Source: Trebouxia sp. TZW2008
Lineage: Eukaryota > Chlorophyta > Trebouxiophyceae > Trebouxiales > Trebouxiaceae
Assembly (NCBI GenBank): GCA_002118135.1
Contig: BDIU01000244.1
Span: 62,001 to 126,000, forward strand
Length of the DNA: 64,000 nucleotides
Direction: 5' to 3'
Shown here: positions 1-10,930 of the stretch, one piece after another
Layout of the letters: each line of letters begins with the position of its first letter
How positions within the stretch are numbered: position 1 is the stretch's first letter
Program-made: the position numbers and the translations under genes
The notes under the pieces: generated by a model
Told to the model about the DNA's origin: nothing
The model's input: the letters and a program-made list of their open reading frames with translations, nothing else
Database searches by the model: none

Positions 1-1
1 T

Positions 2-3000
2 GATATGGAAAGTCAAGTGGCCCGCTGCATGGCTTCCCAGTTCCCCAATGTTCTATCCCAGGTCAGACGTACTGCAGCTTTTGTGCTGTGGCTCTTTGTC
101 TGACGCTTTGCTTGTTGCGCGCCACTTGTAGTCACTTAACATGGCTGGCTTCGTCATTCAAGACCAGCGTTCTAGCCAAGTTACAACATGCAGTGCGTAA
201 CCGACTCTTGACCCGTGGTCAGTCACATCTGCTGCTTGTGTGCATGTCTGTCTTCCAGATTGTGCAGTTTTCATGATACATGTTTTCACACGGCAGAGGG
301 TGAAGTGACACGAGCTGTCTCACGTCAGGGCTGCAGGTGGCAAGGACCCATTTTCTGCAGATGTCTTCTGCTGGCGAACTGCTCTAAGAATGTTGATCCA
401 ACTGCAGGTTGTTGCTGACATTGACAATGATCTTGAAGTGGGAGTCTTCTTGGGAGCTTACCGACAGCTGGCACAGCGGCAGGATCTGGAAACGCGCCGC
501 CTGTGTGCTGAAAGTTGTGCAGCTGTTCTCAAGGGTGCAACCCCTCGCAGGTCAGAGAATTGCATTCCCGGCTAGCTTGTGCTCACGTCTATCAGCAGCC
601 GTTGATCCTGGATCCTTGATCATGCTGTACAACATGTAGTCACATGCCAGATTGGCTGTGACGTTTGCTGCCAGGTAGCGCTCATGAGTGCGTCAGCAAG
701 TGTGCACCCTCAAGCTGCCAGTCCAGCATCAAAGTCTCATGTTGATGAAGTCCTGTAGCTCTGCTGATTCAGTAGCACAAAGTATTCCAATTTTTGCCTG
801 ACAGTCATCAAGGCAACGTCACCTTGCGACGCATCTAAACAAATGAGCCCAGCATCCCCAGGATATGTCTCTGCACACAAGAACGCCTCATATTGTCAGG
901 AATGGAAGTCATCAACAGCTTGTGCTGTGCAGATATGCTACACATGTGCATGAGGCCCTGACTGGCTTGATAGCAGACCCTCACCAGGAGGTGCGCAGAC
1001 TGGTGGCCCTGCAATTTCATGACATATGCAAGATGCTGGGCAAGGAGCGCTGCGCCCAGTACATGAAAAGGTGTGTTTCTACTGGTACTTCTGCACATGC
1101 ACTACTGGTGTAGATTGCCTGCAGCTGCTAGTCTTGGTGCTGAGCATGTGCCTAGATTTTGAGTATTGTCTTGCTTGTGCAGCTTTGCGCCTCTGACGTT
1201 GCACTGTGCAGAAGCATCATCTGGCTTTGACCTCACATCTGCTCACTATACAGATGCAGAGCATCTGGCAGCTTCAACAATTCACTAGGCTGCCTTTTTA
1301 CAGCTTTCGCGTCTATCATTGCTGCTTGGGTTGTATTCCTCGGTCTTCAAGTTCAAGTTGACAAGAGCGCAAATGCCTGCGCTGGTGCGATCCTTGGATC
1401 AATTGGATAAGGTGTTCTGAGGTCTCTGCAGATGTCATCAACTTTAACAATTGTGATGCTCAGGCTTTTCTTGAATCTGCCGGGTGATGAACCTAACCCA
1501 GCAAGTGTGTGTAGATGTGATGACAGCGCTGGTACAGACCGACTCTGCGTTGCCGGTAAGGATGCAGATCCCAGAGCCTTTGCAGACGCTGCTTGCCCTC
1601 CTGATGTCACTGTAGATGTTGCCAATGTTGTTATCTGTGCTGTCCAGGTGTTTTGTGGGGTCTGTCAGGTGCAGGAGAGCATTTTGTTGCACACAGAAGT
1701 GATGGCCGCACTGATGCAGACCCTGGACTTGTTGTCCAAGTTGTTTTGTTGATGGCACAGATTTTATCTACATTATGGCCTTAATGTAGGCCTTTCTTGA
1801 ATCTGCTGGGAGATGAGAGCAACTCAGTGCGTGTAGAAGTCATGGCAGCCTTGGTACAGACCCTGGACCAGTTTTGCATTGCCAATGAGGAGGCCCGCAC
1901 TAGAGCCTTTGCAGACTTTCTGCCTGCTCTTCTGGCAGCGGACGCTGGCTGTGGCTATTGTTGGCGCATCCACCATCATCTCATGCTGGCTCTGCCAAAC
2001 TTTGTGCACATGTTTACAAGTGACGAGGTGCGATGATTTGTACCTCGCCAAGTGTTTGCGTTGTCAAACCTGCAATGTGTCTGTCTGGTCTGACCAGCCA
2101 GCATGCCCTTCAAGTGGCAAATTGTGCTGTTAAGGCAAGTGCTGGCATGCCTTGTGCTGGTCTTGCCCGTTTCTGTGCTGCATTTCATCAGCAACAGGAG
2201 CACTTCCTTTTTCTGTGCCTCAATCTGTGTCTTGTACCAGCAGGTTAGTTACAGCTAGGTCAGGAGTTGAGGTGACTCCCCCTTTTCACGCATATGGTAC
2301 ACCAACACTATAGTATTTCAAGCTGCATGGGCACATGCCCACCAGCACATATCCATCAGCACACCCTGTCTTGCTTGAAATTGTCTGTGCAGGCACAGCT
2401 CTGCATACATGCTGGTTCTTACCTCAAAAACTCTGCTGCAATGGAAGTAAATGCGTTGTGACATCATTCTCTTTGACATGCATCACAAACTGTGCCTGTG
2501 AACTAGTACTACATGTCCATCATCATCAAACAGACAGCTCCAGTTGATGACTTTTGTGCCAGATTCTGTTGAACGTGCACCGCTGAACACGTGCTGTGCC
2601 AGCTTGAATGCTGATTTTGGGGTGGTGCTATTGGTATCACACCCTAGTGAGTGCATTTCTCTGTCTGTACAAATAAGCATTGAGCCCACAGGCTGGGAAG
2701 GGCAGATGGCCAACAAAGAATAGCTGGTTACACCCATGAGGAGGGCAGTTGCGAATGTGACATGCTAGCCGTTACTGCACAGAGGCAAAGCAGAACAGAA
2801 GCAGGATTTTGCTGATGGCTGATCTAGCACTGAAGAGCATCCTCAGCGAGTTGTTGTTGTGCAGCAAAACCCACATCAGAAGGTTGCCCTCCATTTGCAG
2901 ATGAACAGCAAAAGCCACATCACAAGTTTGCTTCCGTTTTGCAGATCAATGAGCACTTCCTACCCATGGCTCTCAAGTACATGGCAGGAGGCGTCGCACC

Positions 3001-6000
3001 AGTCAGGGAAGCTGCAGCAGATGGTGTTGTGGAGTTCATGCGCCACAACCGCAAGCAGACTCAGCGCACAGACATCTACTGCAAGCTCATACGGGACTTT
3101 GCCAGAGCCAAGTCACATTGGCGCAGGATGACCTTCATAGATGCCTGCCACCATGTTGTCAGGCGCTTCAGCACCAAGTAAGCCTGTCCTGCATGTGCAA
3201 CCTGCTGATTCTGTACATCAATGAGCAGTGACATACTGATGTGCATCATTGGGCAGTGACATGTTTATGTGCATCATTCAGCAGGGACAATCATGTGCAA
3301 CCTTAAGACAGTATGGTGCAATCGAGTGCCATCAATTGTGCCAAACCATACAGCTGCATCATATTCTTTGGCCTTTTGATTGATACTGCTGTACTGTTGG
3401 CAGTGCAAAGCAGTCACTGACACATCCTTTGTGATGTCAGTAGGCAACCTCTTGATGAGCACTTGGGACAAGACAGCACGTAGACACATCAACCATTGCA
3501 ATACACAAGACCCTCACAAAAGCATGTATGGTTTGTGACTTGTGTTATGAATGCAGGTTCTTCAAGATGTATTTCCTGGACACGTGTCTGGAGCTGACCA
3601 CAGATCCTGTGCCCAATGTCCGCCTGCACCTAGCGTCCCTGCTACCTGCCCTCAAGCAATGTATCAGGTACCCTCTTCCTGTATCACTTGTCATATTGTC
3701 CTGTCACGCGTCACTGCCATTGGAGCTGCACACAAGGCGTGCAAAGAGAGACAACTCCAGCTTTTGTACATTGTACTGTCAAAATGCTCTGTGCTGTATG
3801 TTCTGCCAATACATCGCAAAGCGCTTGATCTCATGGTCTTGCATCATTTGGCCTGTCATGTGCATTCACTCTTGCTGTCCAGCATTGCCATGAAGTGAGC
3901 ACAGGCCGATATGCTCAGGAAAGCATATGCCAGGCGCTCATAACCCCAGAACATCATATGCACTGGTGATCATGTGCCCATCTTCTCAAGTACATGACTC
4001 ACCGTTGTCTATTGGCAGGTTACCTGAGGATGTGGAGCAGTTGGAGCGGCTGAACAGTGCCATGAGCAACCTGGCCACCGACAATGACAGGGATGTAGCT
4101 GGTGAAGCGCGAGCTGTCAATGACCTGTTCAAGCGCACACCGGTATGTGATTGCAGTTGTTATGCCCTTGCCTCAATGCTCTGAGCTTGCTCATATTGGA
4201 CCACATGATTGATGGATGGATTGATCAATACCTGTGCTCATGTAAACGCAAGTTAGGCAACAGGTATGCCTCACCCTGTTTCTGTAGGCCATACAGCAGG
4301 CTCATTTTGTCACCCAATGGTCATAGTGATTGGAAAATGCATAGCTGAATGACAGTCAGCATGAGAGCGTGTTGCAACGCCTGTCACATTGTCCAACATC
4401 CGTTTTTGGCTGCAAGTCAGCTTGCAACTGCACGTCCAATCCTACTGGCCTATCATTGCTCCTTCAAGTGCAGACAGCAATTGGTTTGTGGAATGCTATG
4501 ATTCCTTCCCACTCTTTACGAGTTTCAACACAGGTAATTGAAACCAGGCAAGTAACAACTTGTTTGCCATGTGGTTGCAGGTGCGTATGACAGGGGGTGC
4601 AGGCCTGCTGGACATGAATGGCCTGCCGGGTGGGCAGGCCAGCGAGAGTGAAGACAACATCAAGGAGCTGCAAGAAGCCGAGTTCACCTTCTCAGCAGAT
4701 GACATAGAAAAGTAAGGCTTTGCTGCAATCGGGAAATTGATCCATTCCCTTTGAACATTTGATCTGCCCTGAGAGTAACGACAGGGGCAGCATCCACATG
4801 CATGCTGTACTTGGTCCTTGTGATCCTTGCATCACTGAGGCAACTCTTTGACCCTGCCAATAGCGCAAATGTTGCTGTCTTGCAATGTCAGGCTGCAGGC
4901 TGCAAATGCCCACTGCATGCAACACCATGCAAGACATTGTCAAGAGTCCATTGAGCACAAACCTGCATCATAAAACACTGTGAGAGATTGTATTCGTATG
5001 CTGTCGAATGCTGACCCAACCAAAATGGCACAACATCTAGAAGTTTCTGTCATTGTGTAGGCTGAGGTTCTGTCATTGTGTAGGCTGAGGAATGAAGAGG
5101 CTCAGCTAGCTAAGGCCAAGCAGATAGGAGATGGAGACAGTAGCGGTGTGCAATATTGACAAAATAGCGTCAGCAATGTCTTGCCAGTGCAACAATACCC
5201 ACATATCTTTGTGTAGGCTGAGGAATGAAGAGGCTCAGCTAGCCAAGGCCAAATGGACAGAAGGCGGGGGCATTGGCAAGCCCGGGCGAGCAGTGAACAG
5301 CTCATGTTGAACATCACTGAGCACTGTGTCACCCTATAGGCTGCGAAATGAGGAGGCTCAGCTGGCCAAGGCCAAGAGGATAGGAGGTGGGGACATTGGC
5401 AAGCCCGGGCGAGCAGCAGGCACTAGGGGCAGTGCCGCAGCTGGGGGCAGGCTGGACCCTGCCAAACCCCGCCGTAGTACCAATGATGCCCCCTCCATTT
5501 CAGCGCTGTCTATCAGCGCCGCCTCAACCAGCGGCAGTGCCAGCAGGTCAGCTTTGGCTCACAGGCTTGTGTATGTATATGTGTCTAAGAATAGTGCTGC
5601 AGCAGGGGTTAGGCTAGACAACGTTAAGCCACCCTGTAGCACCAATGGCAGCCCCTCCATTTCAGCGCTGTCTATCAGTGCAGCCTTAACCAGCAGCAGT
5701 GCTAGCAGGTCAGCATCAGCTGAGAAACTTGCCGATATCTTGGTCACAGGCTGGTGTTAATGAATTTGTAGAGTTGCACAAGTCAGAAGAGAGCCAATGA
5801 CTTGTCATGCACCTAAATGGGTTCCTGCAGCTTGAAATGACAGTGAGGGCAGCAGTCAACACTAAATATGCAGATGACAACCGATCTCAAGGAGGACTTT
5901 TTTTGACCTTTCTTCAATGACATGTTTTTAATGTTGTGTTGACTGTTTCTGATTGTTGTGTCTGGCTGTGTCACAAAATCAGGCTTACATAAAAGGCACC

Positions 6001-7447
6001 GCTAGGGCAACTTGGCAACATTTACTGCTCACAGGTCCAGTGCGGACAGCAAGCCAGGTGCGTCGGGAGGACGCACAGCTGTAGCAGGCAGAGCAGGCAT
6101 GCTAGCCAGCAGCGGTGGCAGCATCTGCTGAGTTTCCATGCTTGCAAACACGCTCTGCTTTGCCAGATTTGTAACAGTTGTCTTACTGGTCCAGTGCAGA
6201 CAGCAAGGCAGGTGCAGCTGGCGGGCGCACAACTGTGGCAGGCAGAGCAGGCGTGCTAGCCAGCAGCAGTGGCAGCGGTGGCAGCAGCTTTGCTCCCCGG
6301 CTGACCTTCCGTGCTTGCAAAAAAGGCACTGCTTTGACAACCTTGTGACGACTGTCTTACACGTCCAGTGCAGACAGCAAGCCAGGCACACTGGAAGGGC
6401 GTGCAACTGTAGCAGGCAGAGCAGGCATGCTAGTCAGCAGCACTAGCAGTGGTGGCAGCAGCGTTGCTGCGGCTGACCTTCCATGCTTGCAAACAAGGCA
6501 CTGCTTTGGCAACCCTTTGACAACTGTCTTTCAGGTCCAGTGCAGACAGCAAGCCAGGCGCACTGGGAGGGCGCACAACAGTAACAGGCAGAGCAGGAAT
6601 GCTAGCCAGCAACAGTGGCAGCGATGGTAGCATTGGTCAACCTTCCATGCTTGCACAACCTTGTGCCAACTGTGTTACAGGTCCAGCGCAGACAGCAAGC
6701 CAGGGGCAATTGGCGGGCGCGCAACTGTGGCAGGCAGAGCAGGCATTCTAGCCAGCAGCAGTGGTAGCGGTGGCAGCAGCTCTGCTGGGGATGATTTGCC
6801 GTGGTCTATCAGGGCCAATGGTGGGCAAGCTGCAGGGCGAGGCCCCTCCTCAGGCCTCACAAGTACATCTAGCCAAGTGAGCAACTATGTAGCCTTGTTC
6901 AACCAGCAAAGGCTTCAAGCTCATTGCTTCAGTGATACTGGCCAATAGCAGTTCAGTGTGTGCAGTTCTGTCTCATTTTGACAATGCAGCATGGCTTTGG
7001 GGTCAATGCTGAGATGTCATTGTTAGCCTTGAATGGTATGTGGTGTTTGTCGTGGGTAATGCAGCAAGGCCTGTGCGTCACATCTCACCTGACAAGAGGC
7101 CATTCTGCCAAGCCTTGGTCTTGTATTGACTGCATTTCTCTGAACACACAACAGACAAAGGAACTGAAGGACAGGCAGCTAACAGGTACCTTTCTGGACA
7201 GTCATGTGATGCGCAGGGGTCTGGTGACAAGCTGAGCAGGCCTTATAGGACCTCACCAGATCAGAACATGTCAGTGGGCCGATCAGCAGCAGCTGGCCTT
7301 GTTGCTAGCAAAGCCGCCTCAGACAGATTGAGTTCGTCAGGTGGTGCCAGCAGCTCTGGCACCGCTTTCGGCAGCAAGGTCGGGGGTTTGGCCAGCAATA
7401 CGAATGGTTCTGCCAGTGGCAAAACCAGCATCACCAGCAGGCGGTGA
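2..7447 (+). CDS. Protein phosphatase 4 regulatory subunit (PP4R4/PP4R1-like HEAT-repeat protein), 5' end missing
   Basis: Scaffold subunit expected to bind the PP4 catalytic subunit through HEAT repeats. Phase-consistent exons: 2-61, 408-550, 933-1070, 1790-2027, 2945-3177, 3557-3667, 4019-4142, 4581-4711, 5340-5546, 6681-6876, 7217-7447 (TGA). The helical repeats carry the typical motifs DPHQEVRRLVALQFHDICK, EHFLPMALKYM and DPVPNVRLHLASLLPALKQ, followed by a segment with LPEDVEQLERL and NDRDV that resembles the end of the HEAT array in PP4R4-type proteins. The C-terminal 200 or so residues are low-complexity Ser/Gly/Ala-rich. The start lies left of the window. Three introns hold partial exon copies (about 1444-1600 and 1660-1745; 5055-5310; 5589-5706; 6035-6650). 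The family (PP4 regulatory HEAT protein) is fairly secure; R4 versus R1 type is recalled, not searched. Confidence 0.72.
1430..1752 (+). repeat. Two degenerate copies of the following HEAT exon
   Basis: At about 1444-1615 and 1665-1750 the intron carries sequences similar to the start of the true exon at 1790-2027. The first copy reads FLNLPGDEPNPAS where the exon reads FLNLLGDESNSVR, then drifts out of frame. The second keeps only the part matching EVMAALVQTLDQ. Both are shorter than the exon and lack its downstream half, so they look like non-functional acceptor-side duplicates. Confidence 0.6.
5055..5330 (+). repeat. Decoy copies of the exon start LRNEEAQLAKAK
   Basis: The acceptor plus the first codons of the true exon (5340-5546) also occur at about 5085-5125 and 5214-5300. 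Each copy has its own TAG or similar acceptor before CTGAGGAATGAAGAGGCTCA. The second copy continues to GIGKPGRAV and then reaches a stop. A partial copy of the 3' half of the same exon plus its donor lies at about 5589-5706. Confidence 0.75.
6035..6876 (+). repeat. Five tandem copies of a Ser/Gly-rich exon, last copy is the real exon
   Basis: Copies begin at 6035, 6189, 6363, 6535 and 6681 (spacing 154, 174, 172, 146 bp). Each opens with GTCCAGYGCRGACAGCAAG and encodes variants of SSADSKPGA..GGR..VAGRAG. Only copies 1, 4 and 5 keep an AG acceptor. Only copy 5 (6681-6876) runs to a phase-0 donor (GTGAGC) that joins the final exon at 7217. Confidence 0.8.
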
Positions 7448-8056
7448 GACAGTGCTGAATGAGTGCCTGTTTGTCATCAGTTGCCTGTACCAGGCTGCTT
7501 GACCCTGGGTCACTAGCATACTGCAGCTCCTGCTGATGTCGCTAAAGACATACATATGGACTGTGCTGGTTAGCTCAAGGGTCTGTGCATCATTTCGTAT
7601 CACACGCAGCAGTATGGCAGACTTTCTGTGCTGCCTGTGCCTGTCATGACACGTGTGGCTTGACTGTGGCTGTTGCATCTGACACGACATCAGCAATCGT
7701 CATGTGATGCATTGCATGCAGGCCAGTTGCATCCACAATCAGCCGAACACCATCAAATCCTTCAGCAACCGGCACAAGCAAATCAGCGACGAAGTCTACA
7801 ATTGGCAGCACATCTCGACCATCGCCAGCAGCGCCACTCAACAGACAGAGAACAAAATGATTGTGAAGTTGCACTGAGACTAGTACTGTTACAACAACTG
7901 CACGTTCCTTTTTGATTTTGTCTGTTTATTGAAGTGTTCTGTAGATGTGGGTCCAATTGGCCTGTCGAGTCTACACAGGGTCTGTGCTTGAAGACTTGAT
8001 AGATGCAGCAATGAAGTACAGAAATCTGGTTTCAGGAACGCAGGATCCTGACTACT
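7448..8056. other. Convergent intergenic spacer between PP4R and RPC5
   Basis: Holds the 3' untranslated regions of the two convergent genes. No conserved coding signal was seen on either strand; the short open frames here are not supported. Confidence 0.5.
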
Positions 8057-10399
8057 CTAAAGGCTTTGTGCGCCGCTTTTGAGAGTCCAGATATTCCCAC
8101 GAGATGTGCACAAGTCCTTCATTACTTTCTGATAAATGCCATCTGAGATATTCACGCCTTCAGCACGAGCTGCGTCCATGACATCAGCACGGCGCACATT
8201 GGGCTTTTCCTTCAGCAAACCAATTAAAACACCCCTTAAAGCATTTGCTGGCTCACTGGCCACCTCTTTTTGTAGATAAAGCTGCTTCACAGAAGTGACC
8301 ACATCTGTCTTTAACAGAGCATTGTGCAATGCATTGTCGCTAGCTGACGCTGATGTCTCTGCCAGTCCTCCTTGAGCACTGGCTTTCAACCATTTCCTGC
8401 GCAGCAATGAGCCCAGCGTCAAGAATGTTGTGTGCGCATCATCCACATAGAAATGCCTACATGGCAAAGACACTGCAGTTGGCGGCATACATCAACACCT
8501 CACCTGTCAGGTTTACCTGCTTTGCCCTGACGATCAGACAAGACACAGGAACAAGGTGCCCCACGCTTCAGGGAATGTTCAGTTGACAGCAGCAAAGCTC
8601 AGGTGCTCCAAGCCACAAAAAGTGCTATGCTTCATGACACTTGCATGCTCCAGCGCTTGCAAGGCCTCCAGACTTTGTGCATATTATCAGCACATAGGAA
8701 TGGGTCTGTGACATACCTGATATCCTGCAAGTTGACCACACTATTGCTACGGAACATGGCAACTAACTGAGCTTTAAGTTCCATTTTCGCAGTAGCATCC
8801 ATGGACATTTCAGCTTTGTTGCTACCCTCCAGAGCTGTTGCTGAGCCATCAGCTGCTGAATGTTTTGGATGCAAAGTGGCTCCCATGGCTGCAGCATTCA
8901 CGCCCGCACGGCTCGCTGTTGCAGGAGATTTGGCACTCTGCCCAGTGACGCTAAAATCACTGCCAGTATGTGTTCCCTGCTGCCTTGCTGATGGTGGTGC
9001 CTCTGCCAGACCTGTGCCTGCAGCAACAGCAATGAAAGGTGACCATCATAGTGCTGACTGCATGGGGGTTTGAGTCTTGCACACACTGAGACCTGCTACT
9101 CATTAACGCCAACCGCTCAGTCATGCCTGCCCTGCAGCACTACTCATTTGTCTCACAAAGATTGAGAAACAAGAGTTCAAGGATGACACAAGCAACCCTG
9201 AAACATAGAAGATAAGAATGCGTTGAAGTGAGAAGAGGAAGTGAAGCTCACCAGGGGTTAGAGCTGAGAGATACGTCGTGCGCTCCATGTTCACGAGCTT
9301 TGCTGGTTCCTTTGGAGGACTCATCAGTTTATTCCACAATGAACTTGCCACATGACTGTCAGCTGATGCACACGATAACCGCTTCCACTTTTCCTCTTCC
9401 TCCTGGCGTGTGAAGTATGCATAGCTGTTGACTCGCTGTTCTGTCTGTCTCTCTGTCTCCCTGGCTTGGACCTACAAATGTAGGCAAGGAAGCATCAGCA
9501 ACAGAATGAGTAGCTGTTGCAACACCTGACAAGGCCGCATCACAAGGAAGGACAGTCATTTTGGCAAAGTTGGCAACGGACAACATGGCTAGGGCTGAGT
9601 GCACCAATTGCATTCACATAGAAGGTTGTCCAGTCTTTGATGCTTTGCTTATTGCTTTCGCAGCTTGGGTGCACTCAGGCAACACAATGTCAAATGCTGT
9701 TTGTGCATGCTGTGCATCCATGCAGACCCTGACACGGCTGTGACTTCTGCTCTACTTGGGAACAGCGCACCCTGAGTGGTTTCTCCTCTCCGTTGGCTTC
9801 AAGTTGTTCAGGCTGCTTTTTATCATTTACATAAGCCATGTGTGGCCGCATCTGGACTGCCTCATGCAGTGGTGACAGCACAAGCTTGTCGCCTTTCAAG
9901 CAACCAACTGCAAATGAAGCAGGCAAGTCCACAACATGACTGCTGAGAGTCAAAGCTTGCATCCGTTGCTCAGGTGCTGCGTCTGTATTGTAGTTTGGTG
10001 CTCTCGTTTGGAGTGCCGTTGTGAGCTCAAGACGCTTGGCATTTGGCTTGAAGTCGGCCTGGACAGTAGCGATGCATTCATGGCAAGAAGGGAGGAAATG
10101 CATCACAAAGCACTTAATTAGTCCAAACACTGGAGCGCAAAACAATCAGCACTGTGGCATACCACTTCGCAGTGACTTAGGTCATATGGACGCCAAGGAG
10201 GTCTCAAGGGGTACTGCAGCAAGTACATCTGCACGTGCCAAGCCAGAACTTCGTGCTTGCCAAGACCAATTGAACAAGCCATACTGTGACAACCGCTTAC
10301 TTTGGTGTTTGTCCCAAGGAGTCCGTTGCTCAAGCATACGTCAATCTCCCTGACAACTCTATCAGTGCTGCCCCCAGCATGCTGGACTCCATCTTCCAT
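8057..10399 (-). CDS. RPC5: DNA-directed RNA polymerase III subunit RPC5 (POLR3E / Sin-like)
   Basis: Subunit of the TFIIF-like RPC4-RPC5 dimer of RNA polymerase III, acting in initiation and termination of tRNA and 5S transcription in the nucleus. Exons in transcription order: 10399-10301, 10228-10163, 10058-9771, 9471-9252, 9017-8717, 8456-8057 (TAG), all in phase, giving about 457 residues. N-terminal signatures of the family are VREIDVCLS, MYLLQYPLRP, APNYN and LSPLHEAVQMRPHMAY. The fourth exon carries RETERQTEQRVNSYAYF, like the human RETEKQ..NSF segment. The C-terminal winged-helix-like end (NVRRADVMDAARAEGVNIS..YQKVMKDLC...IWTLK) matches the end of POLR3E. The product is shorter than human RPC5 (708 residues): much of the middle region is missing or too divergent to recognise. 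Start chosen at the ATG followed by EDGVQHAGG; an upstream in-frame ATG at 10477 is possible. Confidence 0.88.
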
Positions 10400-10930
10400 G
10401 CTGCTTTCCAAGCTACAAGAGGCGAAGTCAAGCCCTGTTGCAAAGTTGCTAACATCCGAGAGGTGCTCACGATACACGACGAGGGGAGAAAAAGCTACTC
10501 ATCGCAGCACAATCATTGACCTCAGCTCGCTGCATTGCGCTCACGCCACTACATTGCGCAGCACAGCCTTGACGGTAGAAGGCTGTCAAGGCTTTGCTGC
10601 TTTTGACAATTCTGAAATTGCACAAAGTTGCCGCTCTGGGCATTCTTCTTCTGCCCAAATTTCGTCGCAAATCGTCACGAATCGATCGTCATTACATTTC
10701 AAGACATACAGCCTAAAGTACTGGTATGACGTTTTAATGTTAGTAATACGTGTTGACCGTCTACGTTTTGACCAACAGCTCGAAACGACGCGTTGAAAGC
10801 GCGAACAGACACAGAGGACAAAGCTGTAAAAAGAAGTGCTTTCCAGTACCCGCAGCTATCGTGGTCCTAAGCAAGAAGCCTTGTGCGCAACGCTGCTTGT
10901 CCAGGGCGGCTCTCACTCCAGGGTCCAGAG
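10400..10930. promoter_or_regulatory. Divergent intergenic region between RPC5 and the RWP-RK gene
   Basis: About 530 bp between head-to-head genes, so it must contain both promoters. No TATA element or other specific site could be assigned with confidence. Confidence 0.4.

Noticed and set aside
9157..9197. 41-bp mini-exon in RPC5 (LLVSSLNSCFSIF)
   Set aside because: Has AG and GT borders, but including it breaks the phase into the next exon; skipping it keeps the frame.
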